A DNA stretch of 64,000 bases from Methylobacterium durans (GTDB taxonomy: Bacteria; Pseudomonadota; Alphaproteobacteria; Rhizobiales; Beijerinckiaceae), in contig NZ_CP029550.1 in assembly GCF_003173715.1 (NCBI RefSeq), forward strand, positions 4,263,501 through 4,327,500, in the 5' to 3' direction. The notes below the pieces were generated by a model that worked only from the letters and a program-made list of their open reading frames with translations, made no database searches and had not been told where the DNA came from. The stretch's first letter is position 1, and every line of letters begins with the position of its first letter. This document shows, one piece after another, positions 32,641 through 42,454 of the stretch. Both the position numbers and the translations under genes were made by a program.

Positions 32641-34326
32641 GGCCTGAAGGTTGTGGTTGATGCCTGTCACACCTTGCGCAGCTGTGTGCATGCTCGCCGA
32701 GATCTCCCGCATGGCCGCGCTCTGCTCCTCGACCGCTGAGGCCACGCTCGTCACGGCCTCACGCACCGACGTGATCGACCGCGCAATCGCACCCAGCGAG
32801 GACGCTACGTCTCCGGAGATAGCCTGCATCGCCTGAATGTCTTGCGCGATGCGGCCGGTAGCCCGGGTCACCTGGCCCGACAGGTTCTTCACCTCGCCTG
32901 CAACGACCGCAAACCCGCGTCCGGCCTCGCCAGCACGGGCCGCTTCGATCGTGGCGTTCAGGGCCAGGAGGTTGATCTGCTCGCCCACACCCTGGATCAG
33001 CTGGACGACCCCCGTCATCGAGGCCGCAGCTCCGTTCAGCTGTGCCGTGGAAGCATCGGCTACTTGGGCGCGCTCGTGAATGGCATCCACCTCGCCCCGG
33101 GACTGCACCAAGCTCCGGGCGATCTCGTTGATCGAACCGCTGAGTTCCTCAGCAGCGGAAGCGGCACTCTGCACGCTCTCCAGCGTCTGCCCGGAGGCGC
33201 ACGTCACTCCAAGTTGCGCGGCCATCTTGGCCGTGACGTCGGTGGCGAACTTCACGACCTTGAACGGCTTGCCGTTCATGTCGAGGACTGGATTGTAAGA
33301 GGCTTGGATCCAGACCTCTCGGCCACCTTTGCCAACCCGCCTGAACACGTCAGACCGGTACTTGCCCGCACGCAGGCTCTCCCACAGCTGCCGGTACTCG
33401 GCCGTCTCAGCGTGACCCGGCTCGACGAAGGTCCGGTGATGCCTGCCCCGGATCTCGTCGAGGTCGTAGCCCACGACCTTGAGGAAGTTCTCGTTGGCGT
33501 CCAGCACCGTACCATCGAGGTCGAAGTGGATTACGCCCTGCGAGCGGTTGATGGCGGCGATCTGGCCCATGATGTCGGCCATGCGCAGCTTCTCGGCCGT
33601 GACATCGGTGGCGTACTTCACGACCTTGAACGGCTTGCCGCTGAGATCGAGGATGGGATTGTAGATCGCCTGTAGCCAGATCTCGTGACCACCTTTGCCT
33701 AGGCGCTTGAACTCACCCCGATGGAACTCGCCGCGTGCAAGGGCTGCCCAGAACTCCCGATAGGCTTGCCCTTCCCGCTCGACATGATCAACGAACAGGC
33801 TGTGGTGCCGGCCCTGGATCTCGGCCAGCGTATAGCCCACGGTGTCCAGGAAGCTTTCGTTCGCGGTGATGATGGTGCCGTCGAGCTTGAACTCAATCGA
33901 ACTGCGCGACCGGTTGATCGCTTCGATCTTACCCTGGTGATCCATGCTCTGGAGCTTCTGCTCCGTGACGTCGGTGGCAAGCTTGACGACCTTGATGGAC
34001 TTACCCGTGCGGTCCAACACGGGATTGTAGCTGGCCTGCAGCCAGATCTCGCGGCCATCCTTCGCGATGCGCTTGAACTCAGCCTGCTGGAACTCGCCGC
34101 CTGCAAGGGCTGCCCAGAACTCCCGATAGGCTGACCCATCTTTCTCTGCGGGATCGACGAACAGGCTATGGTGCCGACCCACGATCTCGCTCAGCTCGTA
34201 CCCGACGCTGCTGAGGAAGTTCTGATTGGCAGCCAGGATCGTGCCATCGGGCTTGAACTCGATGACCGCCTGCGAGCGGTCGAGTGCCTCAAGCTTTGCG
34301 GATGTATCGCTGCGCGAGAAGATCAT
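32629..34326 (-). CDS. Soluble methyl-accepting chemotaxis protein with three PAS domains
   Basis: A 565-residue cytosolic transducer with no membrane helix. Three tandem PAS modules (about 15-135, 136-257, 258-378) share NFL-x2-VGY-x-L-x-EI and GRHH-x-FV, and each ends in [15 protein letters not shown] sequence. The signalling domain follows (about 390-560) with the hairpin-tip region [40 protein letters not shown]-type PAS transducers (BdlA, Aer-like) often bind haem or flavin and sense redox state. The last residues and the stop lie at the junction with the sensor-kinase fragment, so the native C terminus may be lost. Confidence 0.92.
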   Translation of the reverse strand: MIFSRSDTSAKLEALDRSQAVIEFKPDGTILAANQNFLSSVGYELSEIVGRHHSLFVDPAEKDGSAYREFWAALAGGEFQQAEFKRIAKDGREIWLQASYNPVLDRTGKSIKVVKLATDVTEQKLQSMDHQGKIEAINRSRSSIEFKLDGTIITANESFLDTVGYTLAEIQGRHHSLFVDHVEREGQAYREFWAALARGEFHRGEFKRLGKGGHEIWLQAIYNPILDLSGKPFKVVKYATDVTAEKLRMADIMGQIAAINRSQGVIHFDLDGTVLDANENFLKVVGYDLDEIRGRHHRTFVEPGHAETAEYRQLWESLRAGKYRSDVFRRVGKGGREVWIQASYNPVLDMNGKPFKVVKFATDVTAKMAAQLGVTCASGQTLESVQSAASAAEELSGSINEIARSLVQSRGEVDAIHERAQVADASTAQLNGAAASMTGVVQLIQGVGEQINLLALNATIEAARAGEAGRGFAVVAGEVKNLSGQVTRATGRIAQDIQAMQAISGDVASSLGAIARSITSVREAVTSVASAVEEQSAAMREISASMHTAAQGVTGINHNLQALTG

Positions 34327-34469
34327 CGTGGGGCGTTCCTCAAGCGGCTATCGTGGAACACCCCGCCCGCTTCGGGCCGGAGCGCAGTGCGCTCGGGCCG
34401 CCTGGGTGTCGATGGACGAAATAGCCCACAAACATTTAACCGGAGCTTAAGCGCCCAGTAATTGAAGCG

Positions 34470-35276
34470 TTAACCTGGATTATTTTGCGCGAAGCACACG
34501 CCGGCCGCAGCGCGATTGCGACCGGTAAAAGCAACGCCGTTGTCGGAGAAAGTTCTTGTGAGAGCCTCGACTGTTGACGGGCGCACGCTAAGGTTGCCAC
34601 CCTCCGCTTCGACGCGCTTGATCGTGTTCTGTGACACACCTGAGGCTGATGAGAGCTGACTGATTGACCAGTCTAGCAGTGCACGAGCGGCCCGGACTTG
34701 AGCGCCGGTCAGAATGGATGCCTCGCCAAGATCTAGGCTACCTCCAGAGAAATCATCCTGCCGGATCTGCGGATGAGGGATGTCGCCCCGCAGCAGGTCA
34801 CGCAGCCAAATCTCGTCCACGGCGATCTTCGCTAAACCTGCGAGGACACGCGCGTCGGCGGCATCGAACTCGCGAGGCTTCGTATCGATGACGCACAATG
34901 AACCGAGGCGAATGCCGGGAGCCGTGATCAAGGGCGCACCAGCGTAGAAGCGGATGTGCGGTTCTCCGGTCACGAGTGGGTTGTTGGCGAAGGTGGGATC
35001 GCGCCGCGCGTCCGGAACGGCCAGGACCGTGTCGTGCAAGATGGTGTAGTTGCAGAAGGCGAGGTCTCTATGTGTCTCGCTCACAGCAAGGCCGCACTTG
35101 GCCTTGAACCACTGACGATCGCTGTCGATGAGGGACACCAAGGCGATCGGCACGCCGAACACGCTCCGCGCGATCTCGACGAGGCGATCGAAGCTTGGCT
35201 CAGGCGGGGTGTCGAGCACCTGGAGGCGGCGCAGGGCTGCAAGCCGGGCGGTCTCGTTGGTAGCGGTGACAGGCAT
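34470..35276 (-). CDS. GAF-domain protein with C-terminal XRE-type HTH
   Basis: A 268-residue protein from ATG 35276 (MPVTATNETARLAALRRLQVLDTPPEPSFD). Residues about 18-165 form a GAF domain of the type seen in small signalling proteins: VFGVPIALVSLIDSDRQWFKAKCGL, DLAFCNYTIL and IRFYAGAPLITAPGIRLGSLCVID. Residues about 195-262 are a helix-turn-helix (LTGAQVRAARALLDWSISQLSSASGVSQNTIKRVEAEGG), giving a one-component ligand-sensing regulator. It lies 144 bp upstream of the chemotaxis gene on the same strand. Confidence 0.88.
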   Translation of the reverse strand: MPVTATNETARLAALRRLQVLDTPPEPSFDRLVEIARSVFGVPIALVSLIDSDRQWFKAKCGLAVSETHRDLAFCNYTILHDTVLAVPDARRDPTFANNPLVTGEPHIRFYAGAPLITAPGIRLGSLCVIDTKPREFDAADARVLAGLAKIAVDEIWLRDLLRGDIPHPQIRQDDFSGGSLDLGEASILTGAQVRAARALLDWSISQLSSASGVSQNTIKRVEAEGGNLSVRPSTVEALTRTFSDNGVAFTGRNRAAAGVCFAQNNPG

Positions 35277-35912
35277 GCTGCCTTTCAGCACAGCCGCCCG
35301 CTCTCTGGCTACCCGCCACGCTGAAACCGGTGCGCCTAGCGCACAATGCTGCCCCTGTTCCGACAGGGCTTGTCCTAGCGAAACGTTCCGCGTGCCGGCG
35401 CACCTCGTTCCGCACACATCATCGCGCGTTTTGGAACCGGGGTTGCGCTGACGTTTCAGCGACGTTGCAGCCCCTGTTGGAACGATGCTCGCGAGGACGC
35501 GGTCGGGAACGAGGCGGGCCGATCTGGGACGTCTGCTAAGCCCGATGGCTTGCCCAAAAGCCGCAGGTCCGCACTTGGCCGAATGCGGAACGGCGGTTTT
35601 CGGGCTGGCCGCTGGGAGAAGCGGACCTCGGCGATCCGGCCCATGTGAGTGACGTTTAGGGCTTCAGAAACGACGGCAAGCGCAGCCTTGGTCGCGCCGC
35701 GCTGCAGGACAGGCGGTCGCATCCGTGTGGGTGGCGGCTCCGCTTACTGCCCGTGGATGCTCAGTTCTGAAACCATCTTCGTGGCCGCTGCTGGCCTTCT
35801 TGGTGCCCCCTGCCTCGTCCTTGGGGCTCTGCCTCGCCAACTCGGGAGCAAGGCAGCAGGTGCGCCCATAGGCTATGGCCACTGCGGATCGTCAGCCGGG
35901 AGCCAACACGCC
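35277..35912. other. Gene-free region
   Basis: About 640 bp upstream of the GAF-HTH gene and downstream of the Gly/Tyr-rich secreted-protein gene. A rightward frame from ATG 35757 begins with a hydrophobic stretch but runs antisense through the secreted-protein gene, so I do not accept it. No RNA gene or repeat recognised. Confidence 0.4.
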
Positions 35913-36368
35913 TCAGTACCAGTAGCCTCGTCGGTAGAAGGCCCGAGGGTACCCCCACCGGTAGGGGCGCCAGTAAGCGCGGCGATACCCGCCGTAATAG
36001 GCAGGGTAGGCGTAGTAGCCCCGCCAGCCATACGGCCCCCAGTAAGCCCGCCGGTAGCGGCGGTAGTAGGGAGGATAGGGATAGTAGGCTGGGTAATAGG
36101 CCGGGTACCCGTACCAGTAAGGATTGATCGGTGCCGTTGCGGCCGCCGCCAGACCCAGAGCGCCGCCGACAATCGCTCCGGTGGCCAGGGCTGCGCCCCA
36201 GCCTGGTCCCCAGCCATACCAGTACGCCGGCTCCGTGAGCTTTCCGCCAGCAACTTGTTCAACCGAGGAAGCGGGAAGCGGAGCGGCGTGCGCGGGAATG
36301 TTGGCGCTCGCGTTGATACCCGCTGCAACGGCGCCCACAGCGGCAACCTTCTGAAGGCCTGAAAGCAT
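35913..36368 (-). CDS. Secreted Tyr/Gly/Pro-rich protein
   Basis: A 151-residue protein from ATG 36368. The signal peptide (KVAAVGAVAAGINASANIPAHA) is followed by a Gly/Ala-rich hydrophobic segment (ATGAIVGGALGLAAAATA) and then about 75 residues of low complexity, rich in Tyr, Arg, Trp and Pro (YWYGYPAYYPAYYPYPPYY and RRAYWGPYGW repeats). This is a common envelope-protein type in rhizobia and Methylobacterium. No enzymatic motif. Confidence 0.85.
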   Translation of the reverse strand: MLSGLQKVAAVGAVAAGINASANIPAHAAPLPASSVEQVAGGKLTEPAYWYGWGPGWGAALATGAIVGGALGLAAAATAPINPYWYGYPAYYPAYYPYPPYYRRYRRAYWGPYGWRGYYAYPAYYGGYRRAYWRPYRWGYPRAFYRRGYWY

Positions 36369-36924
36369 GGCAAACCTCCAGCCACTGATCTCAAGTCTGG
36401 AAATATAGCAAGAACCGCAGCAATATGACAGAATGTGTACGACACTGCGCCCACGGCTTTAATTGGGCTGAATTGGGACGGCAAGCTTCTGGTGCTGCTT
36501 CGGTGCAGGATTCTGGGAGACCGAGCCAGCTAACCTAGCTCGATCTCCTCGGCTCACGACTCGCTCTATCGGAACGCGATAGCTCTCCATAATTCCGCTG
36601 CTGGGACCGCGGAACATCGGGACGATGCAGACGAGCAGGCCCTTGAGTACGGTTTCAAACCTGGAAAGGCCGGTTGCCCTTGGCGCAGCGGACGCACGAC
36701 TGGGCGTCGCGCTAGAAAACCTAGGCTGTGCCGTCATTTATCGGGCTGTTGCGCCCCCTGGGTTGCGCGCCGCTATAAACCGATTTGCCTGCCCCATTCA
36801 GGCCCATTGCCTATATTTGCTGCGAAAGCCCGTCCCGACTGATCAAGCAAGTTGAGGGGAGGCGGTGATAGCGGCTGCTCTGCGGGCATGTCTCTGCCTG
36901 CAAGATGAGGCATGGGAGGCACCA
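36369..36924. other. Gene-free region between divergent secreted-protein genes
   Basis: About 550 bp; it should carry both divergent promoters. The A+T content rises at 36390-36430 and 36770-36830. No frame with a plausible product was found on either strand. Confidence 0.4.
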
Positions 36925-37320
36925 ATGTCGCCTTATGTACTCCATAAGACGTATCAGGCCGGCGGCATCGGCCTCACGACGGCGGTCGTGCTGGCGTGTT
37001 CCGCGGCAGTGGCACAGCCGCTGGCGATCCGTGTCAACCCGCACCGTGCCGACGAGGCGGTCCTCATGTCCGGCAATGAGCGAGCATCGGTCCAAACCCT
37101 GTTTGATGCAGGTTCCCGCTACACCGAGGCGAACGGACGCGGGCACTGGGTTGGCAACGGCAGCGTCGTGCCGGACTGGGTCCAGATCGGCTCGTTCCAG
37201 AACGTCTCGGTCCCTGGCCTGAACCCCGTCGGATACTACGGCTACTTCATCTCCCCGGATGACAAGGCCGTCATCCTTGACCTAGGCTCGCGCCGAATCG
37301 TGCGCATCATTCCCCGTTGA
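36925..37320 (+). CDS. Secreted DUF1236-like protein, paralogue 1
   Basis: A 131-residue secreted protein; ATG 36925 is chosen because the signal peptide begins there (GLTTAVVLACSAAVAQ). The mature part reads PLAIRVNPHRADEAVLMSGN, then VPDWVQIGSFQNVSVPGLNPVGYYGYFISPDDKAVILDLGSRRIVRII, which fits the C-terminal DUF1236 pattern. The product of 43744-44139 is a close paralogue of equal length. Function unknown; likely periplasmic. Confidence 0.82.
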   Translation: MSPYVLHKTYQAGGIGLTTAVVLACSAAVAQPLAIRVNPHRADEAVLMSGNERASVQTLFDAGSRYTEANGRGHWVGNGSVVPDWVQIGSFQNVSVPGLNPVGYYGYFISPDDKAVILDLGSRRIVRIIPR

Positions 37321-37375
37321 CTTATTGGAGGCACACCGGCGTTGGCACTGATCTGATCGGGCTAGGGAGGCGAGG

Positions 37376-37951
37376 GTGGCAATTGTTGTGGCGTTGCCGG
37401 ATGTTCGATCTCGGGTAGACCGTCAGCCTTCGCACCGCGTTCACGCGCAAAAGAGAGCGCCGCAGCGCTTCTCAGGCATCGTTGCCGTCATCGCCCTCTT
37501 GCAGTGTGCCGTCGTCGGTGCCGAAGCACAAAGATGGTTGGCTGAAACCCCGCTTGCCGGCCTTGCAGGAACCTGGTCCGGCAGTGGGACAATCTCTCTG
37601 TCAGGCGGTGGGCGAGAGCGCATCCGCTGCCGCTCGACCCATCAGGTCGGCGGCGATGGGACCGCCGTCCAGAGCAATCTTCGCTGCGCAAGCGACAGCT
37701 ATCAGTTCCAGCTCGCCAGCCAGATCAACTACGGCGCCGGTGCAATCCGTGGAACCTGGAGCGAGACGACCCGCGGCGTCTCCGGCACACTGTCAGGCTT
37801 TGCCGACGTCGGCCAGCTCTCGGCACGCGCAAGTGCTCCCGGCTTCGTAGCCGACCTCTCCCTCTCGACACGCGGTCGCCGCCAGGTCGTGACGATCCGG
37901 TCCGAAGGGACCGACCTCGCCGGTGCCTCGGTGACCCTCAATCGCGAGTGA
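37376..37951 (+). CDS. Secreted protein of unknown function, beta-rich
   Basis: A 191-residue product starting at GTG 37376 behind GGGAGGCGAG. After a basic start comes a signal-like helix (FSGIVAVIALLQCAVVGAEA). The mature domain is beta-rich with regular strands (LAGTWSGSGTISLSGGGRERIRCRSTHQV, YQFQLASQINYGAGAIRGTWSE, GVSGTLSGFAD), resembling a small lipocalin-like or THAP4-type barrel of rhizobial secreted proteins. Two Cys could form one disulfide. No catalytic motif. Confidence 0.75.
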   Translation: MAIVVALPDVRSRVDRQPSHRVHAQKRAPQRFSGIVAVIALLQCAVVGAEAQRWLAETPLAGLAGTWSGSGTISLSGGGRERIRCRSTHQVGGDGTAVQSNLRCASDSYQFQLASQINYGAGAIRGTWSETTRGVSGTLSGFADVGQLSARASAPGFVADLSLSTRGRRQVVTIRSEGTDLAGASVTLNRE

Positions 37952-38024
37952 CGGCTCGATCGGGCGCAGGACCCCGACCGTCCTGCGCCACCAACCAGAC
38001 TGGAGAACCCAGTCCGGGGCCACC

Positions 38025-40409
38025 ATGCGAGGGCCGATGACCGTTCAGGAGGGCAAGCTTGAAGGTAGGCCTCTGCCGGGCGCCGTACCGCAACCGGACC
38101 GCCTCGCCTTCGGCATCGAACGCCTGGGCCTCGTCGCCCTACGCTTCCCAACAACCGCGGTTCTCGTTCTGCTGGCGCTCTGCGTCGGCGCGACCTTCGG
38201 CGTGATGCGCCTGAAGGTCGATGATTCCCTCAGCCAACTGTTCCGCGCAGACACGCCCGAGTTCCGGGAGTACGAGACCCTGTCGCGGCGCTTCCCGTCG
38301 AGCGAATTCGACGTCCTCCTCGTGGTCGAGGGCCAGAACCTGCTGGAGCGCGCCTCCCTAGAGGGGCTGCGCGACCTGGTTACCGACCTGCAGCTCATCG
38401 AGGGCACGAGAGGGGTTATTTCCCTGTTCTCTGCCCGAGCGCCACCGGAGAGAGGTCGTGTTCCCGCTGCTTTGTTTCCGGAGGAGTTGCCGGAGGGTGG
38501 AGCCTACGACGACCTGATAGCGCGGGTTCGGGCGAATGCGATCTTACGAGGCAAGCTCCTGTCCGAGGACGGGCATCTGGCCCTCGTGGTCCTCGCTCTC
38601 GATCCCGCCGTCGCTGGAACGCCGCGGTTGTCCGAGGTGGTGGGCGAGATCCGGAAGGTCGCGTCGCGGGACCTCGGCGAGACGGGACTGACGGTGCAGC
38701 TGTCAGGCGTGCCGGTCATGCAGTTGGAGATCCGAGAAGCGGTCGAGCGCGACCGGCTCCTCTACAATGGGCTCGGGTTTGCCGCGGGCAGTCTGATCGC
38801 GATCCTGTTCTTCCAGCGCCTCTCCTTCATGGTTGTTGCCGCAGGGCCGCCGCTCATCGCCATTCTGCTGGCGCTCGGCGCGCTCGGCTGGCTTGGCTTC
38901 CGCCTCAACATGTTCCTCAACATGATGACCCCGCTGATCATGGTGATCAGCTTCTCGGACTCGATGCAGCTGACCTTCGCGGCGCGCGACCGGCTCATCG
39001 CCGGCGAGACGAAGCATGACGCTTTCCGCAACGCGGTCCTCGTCGTCGGACCCGCCTGCGTGCTCACCCATGCGGCCGCGGGCTTCTCGTTCGCTGCCCT
39101 GATGTTCTCGGAATCAGACCTGATCCGGACCTTCGGTCAGGCTGGTCTTCTCTCGACCCTGATCGCGCTCCTCGCGGTGCTGACGCTGGTGCCGCTGCTC
39201 GGCGTCTTGCTGACGCGGCCCGAGCCGAGAGCAGCGGACCGGAATCGCAGGGCCGATCCGGGGGTCGACGCCCTTCGCGCAGTCTGCGCCTGGATTGCCG
39301 CCCGCATGACGCGCCGTCCGGGGGTCTACAGCCTCCTGTGCCTCGCTGTCGTCACGCTCCTGGCAGTAGCCTACGCCCGCTTGGAGCCGCGCTACCGCCT
39401 CGCGGACCAAGTTCCGGACAAGCACCAGACGGTGGCGGCAAATGGCCGGCTGGACGCGCAACTCACGGGAGCAAATCCCATCGACGTACTCATCGAATTC
39501 CCGGCTGGCTCGTCCCTCTACGCCCCGGAGACGCTGGCGACCATCGCCGAGGTGCATGGCGCCATGGAGGATCAGCGCGGTGTCGGGAACGTCTGGTCGC
39601 TGGAGACGCTGCGCCGCTGGCTTGCAGCGGGCGGGCGGTCAGATCCCGCTGTCCTGAGACGATACGCCGAGCTGCTGCCGCCCTATCTCGTGCGGCGCTT
39701 CATTCCGGCCGAGCAGGACGCGACAGTCGTGACGGGCCGGGTGCCGGACGTCGAGATCGATCACCTTCTTCCGGTGACTCAAGAACTCGAGGAGGATCTC
39801 GCCAGCGTCCAAGCCCGCCACCCCGGCTACCGGATCTCAGTGACGGGCCTGTCCGCCGTTGCCGCCCGCAACTCGGCCAGCATGATCGGACGGCTGAACC
39901 GGAGTCTGACGGTTGAGATCGTCTTCATGGCGCTCTTTATCGGCCTGGCGTTCCGCTCGGTCGTGGTCGGGCTTGCCAGCATCCTGCCGGGGATCTTTCC
40001 GGTCCTGGTCTCCGGCACGGTCCTGTGGCTGCGCGGCGATGGGCTCCAGTTCGCGAGCATCGTCGCGCTCACCGTCGCGTACGGCCTCGGCCTCAGCGCG
40101 ACCATTCACTTCCTGAACCGCCTTCGGCTCGTCAGCGGCATCGGCGAGGATCCTGCCCTCGGGGTCGAGCGGGCGACCGTCCTCGTCGGCCCGGCGTTGA
40201 TCCTGACCTCGCTGGTGCTCGCCTGCGGATTGGGCGTGACAGTCCTGTCAGATCTGCCCTCGCTCCGGATCTTCGGCTGGGTGAGCGCTTTGGCGATGTT
40301 GGCAGCCCTGGTTGCTGACCTGTTGATCCTGCGGCCGACGATTACGCTTCTCGGTCGGTGGCGCCTTTCCCTCGCGAGAAGGCTGCGAACGCAGCCTCAC
40401 GCCGTATGA
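38025..40409 (+). CDS. RND-superfamily transporter, MMPL/HpnN-like
   Basis: A 794-residue membrane protein with the internally duplicated RND layout: one helix, a periplasmic domain, five helices, then the same again. The first periplasmic loop has DDSLSQLFRADTPEFREYE; helices 2-6 include FLNMMTPLIMVISFSDSMQL, the conserved SSD-like region. The second half repeats this with VPDKHQTVAANGRLDAQLTGANPIDVLIEF and FASIVALTVAYGLGLSATIHFLNRLR. Relatives move lipids or hopanoids, or drug-like molecules, using the proton gradient. ATG 38037 is an alternative start. Confidence 0.88.
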   Translation: MRGPMTVQEGKLEGRPLPGAVPQPDRLAFGIERLGLVALRFPTTAVLVLLALCVGATFGVMRLKVDDSLSQLFRADTPEFREYETLSRRFPSSEFDVLLVVEGQNLLERASLEGLRDLVTDLQLIEGTRGVISLFSARAPPERGRVPAALFPEELPEGGAYDDLIARVRANAILRGKLLSEDGHLALVVLALDPAVAGTPRLSEVVGEIRKVASRDLGETGLTVQLSGVPVMQLEIREAVERDRLLYNGLGFAAGSLIAILFFQRLSFMVVAAGPPLIAILLALGALGWLGFRLNMFLNMMTPLIMVISFSDSMQLTFAARDRLIAGETKHDAFRNAVLVVGPACVLTHAAAGFSFAALMFSESDLIRTFGQAGLLSTLIALLAVLTLVPLLGVLLTRPEPRAADRNRRADPGVDALRAVCAWIAARMTRRPGVYSLLCLAVVTLLAVAYARLEPRYRLADQVPDKHQTVAANGRLDAQLTGANPIDVLIEFPAGSSLYAPETLATIAEVHGAMEDQRGVGNVWSLETLRRWLAAGGRSDPAVLRRYAELLPPYLVRRFIPAEQDATVVTGRVPDVEIDHLLPVTQELEEDLASVQARHPGYRISVTGLSAVAARNSASMIGRLNRSLTVEIVFMALFIGLAFRSVVVGLASILPGIFPVLVSGTVLWLRGDGLQFASIVALTVAYGLGLSATIHFLNRLRLVSGIGEDPALGVERATVLVGPALILTSLVLACGLGVTVLSDLPSLRIFGWVSALAMLAALVADLLILRPTITLLGRWRLSLARRLRTQPHAV

Positions 40410-41076
40410 TCCATGTGGCCCGGAGGAGAGCGCCTAGCCTTTGCTAGCACTGTGGGGCCTGTCGCGAACTCTGGCGCAGAACGCACGAGAGCGCCCGCCA
40501 TGGCTTCAGCTGGGGATTTCCTTGCCTAGCCCGAGCGCACCGGTGCGGTTTCAGACCGGTTCTTCTGCTGCCACGTCTCCGCCCGATTTCGACATCACGC
40601 AGTTCGTGGGCGAGCATCATGCCTTCCCGATCGTTCTCGCTCAGATTGCCGGCCGGAGGTCTATCCCAGCTATGTCTCCGGCCGGTGTGCTTTTGCTGTT
40701 GCCTGAAGTATTCCGGCGCTTTTTTGATGCGCGAACGTCGCAGGTCCACTCTTAAGAATTTCCGACGCAATGTCACCGCATCGGGCAGACTTGACGACCG
40801 ACTCCGTGCTGTGCAGGGTGTGGCCCTAAGCTTTCCCGACTGGTCCTCTGGATTGCTGATAGCAATCTTGCCCTGCGAGCTCTGCGGCTCGCAGGGCTTT
40901 TTCGTGGCGCGGGCTTGCGATTCGACCGCTATTCTTTCGCGACTGAGAGGGAGGTGCGCCTCTGCTTGAGCGATCGTACGCGTTCTACCAAAGGCGGTGG
41001 GTTGCGCCGCGGCACTAGGCAGGCAGTGCGCGCCTCGGAAGGCTGACCAGACTTCCAACTAGGAAGCGAGGACCAC
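40410..41076. other. Gene-free region with an orphan terminator
   Basis: About 670 bp between the transporter and the outer-membrane barrel. No coding frame is convincing. It contains a strong intrinsic terminator at 40871-40903 more than 450 bp after the transporter stop, so a separate short transcript may end here. AGGAAGCGAGG just before 41077 is the ribosome site of the next gene. Confidence 0.5.
40871..40903 (+). terminator. Intrinsic terminator without an adjacent coding gene
   Basis: CCCTGCGAGC (40871-40880) and GCTCGCAGGG (40887-40896) form a perfect 10-bp stem with a 6-nt loop, followed by CTTTTTTCG. This is a textbook rho-independent terminator on the plus strand. The nearest upstream gene on that strand ends at 40409, so it may terminate a long 3' UTR or a small RNA. 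Confidence 0.85.
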
Positions 41077-41949
41077 ATGATCAGAAAATTGCTTCTCACC
41101 AGCACAGCTACGGCAGCCCTGACAGGTGCAGCCGCCGCCGCCGACCTTCCCCGCCGCGAAGCTCCCCCGCCGGTGTTCACGCCAGTCCCGGTCTTCACTT
41201 GGACGGGCTTCTACGCCGGTTTCAACGCAGGCTACGCCTTCGACGCCAGCTCGCGCAGAAACGGCCCCTTCATCGTGAACCTGCCCGCCGGCAGCCCGCT
41301 GGTCGTCGGGCCGCTTGCCCCCTCGCAGGTCGTGTTCGGCGGCCGCAACTCCCTCGACGGCTTCTCGGGTGGTGGCCAGATCGGCTACAATTACCAGTTC
41401 ACGCCAGGCTCGGGCGCAGTGGTCGGCATTGAGGCTGACGCGCAGTACGTCGACTTCGGCCGCAACCGCAACCGCTTCCTGCTGACCCCCGGCTTCGTAC
41501 CGGCTCCCAACATCGCGTTTGTCAACCCGATCGGCTTGGCCAGCCTCGACTTCTTCGGCACGGTGCGCGGCCGCCTCGGCTATGCCTGGGATCGCACGCT
41601 GATCTACGGCACCGGCGGCTTCGCCTACGGCTCGGGCAGCGACGAGACCCGCTTCGGCGGCTTCCGCGGCAACGACGACTTCCGCACCGGCTGGACCGCC
41701 GGCGGCGGCGTCGAGTACGCGCTGTCGGCCGACAGCTGGCTGAACTTCTTCCGCGCTTCCGCCGTGACGTTCCGGGTGGAAGGTCTGTACGTGAACCTGG
41801 AGCGCAACAACCGCAACAACGGTGTGTTCGCGGTCAACACTGTGACCGGTGCGCCCGCCGTCCTGGCGCCCGGCATCATCGCGCGCAACAACCCGCTTGA
41901 GTTCGCGGTGGTGCGGGCTGGCGTGAACTACAAGTTCGGCAGCTACTGA
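41077..41949 (+). CDS. Outer-membrane beta-barrel protein (Omp25/Omp31-like)
   Basis: A 290-residue porin-like barrel with a signal peptide (LLLTSTATAALTGAAAAA). The mature N terminus DLPRREAPPPVFTPVPVFTWTGFYAGFNAGYAF is the hallmark of the rhizobial Omp25/Omp31/RopB family. GFSGGGQIGYNYQF, GIEADAQYVDFG, FGTVRGRLGYAWDRTLIYGTGGFAYG and the C-terminal RAGVNYKFGSY are the barrel strands. Such proteins stabilise the outer membrane. An intrinsic terminator follows at 42016. Confidence 0.93.
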   Translation: MIRKLLLTSTATAALTGAAAAADLPRREAPPPVFTPVPVFTWTGFYAGFNAGYAFDASSRRNGPFIVNLPAGSPLVVGPLAPSQVVFGGRNSLDGFSGGGQIGYNYQFTPGSGAVVGIEADAQYVDFGRNRNRFLLTPGFVPAPNIAFVNPIGLASLDFFGTVRGRLGYAWDRTLIYGTGGFAYGSGSDETRFGGFRGNDDFRTGWTAGGGVEYALSADSWLNFFRASAVTFRVEGLYVNLERNNRNNGVFAVNTVTGAPAVLAPGIIARNNPLEFAVVRAGVNYKFGSY

Positions 41950-42015
41950 TCTCGACAACGACGCAGTTTGGCCGAGCGTCCCCAGCGTCCGATCACCTGG
42001 CCGCTTCGTCAAACG

Positions 42016-42047
42016 GCGCCTCGGGAGAGATCCCGAGGCGCTTTTTT
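42016..42047 (+). terminator. Intrinsic terminator of the outer-membrane protein gene
   Basis: GCGCCTCGGGA (42016-42026) pairs with TCCCGAGGCGC (42031-42041) around the loop GAGA, followed by six T. It lies 67 bp after the barrel gene stop codon. Confidence 0.9.
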
Positions 42048-42454
42048 GTGCCCCGGACACCCAAGCTTCGCACGAGGGCTCAACCCGGAGCGGTCTTCTC
42101 GGCCATGCTCCCTCGTAGAACGAGCGGGGTACCACGCGGACCGGTTCTTTCGACGTCCCATTTCGGCCAGTGTCTTCCTTGGGCAGGCCAGCGCGATTGA
42201 TGTTCCAAATGGGTGTGGGAGTGCTGGCGCGTCTACCTTCCAGAAGGCTGAGCGACATATTTGGAACAATGCAAGTCTGCTCGCGGAACGCTCCGTTACG
42301 GCAAGCCCCATCGGAACGTCAGACATACGGTGCACTTCCGTGCCGGAATCGTGCCGCTGTCCCGTTCGGTCAAGCTGCCTTTCTCAGCCACGATATACTG
42401 CCGCGCGTCGCGGTCCGACTTGGCCCTCCAACACCTATTGAAATAGGGGCGTGC
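42048..42454. other. Gene-free region
   Basis: About 400 bp; the rightward frame that spans it has no signal or family until ATG 42455, where a secreted protein begins. No repeat or RNA gene seen. Confidence 0.4.

Noticed and set aside
35757..36362. Rightward frame from ATG 35757 with a hydrophobic start
   Set aside because: Most of it is antisense to the Tyr/Gly-rich secreted-protein gene, and it becomes Pro/Val-rich without domain logic.
42016..42047. Hairpin as a novel element
   Set aside because: Its position just after the outer-membrane protein gene and its T-tract make it an ordinary intrinsic terminator.
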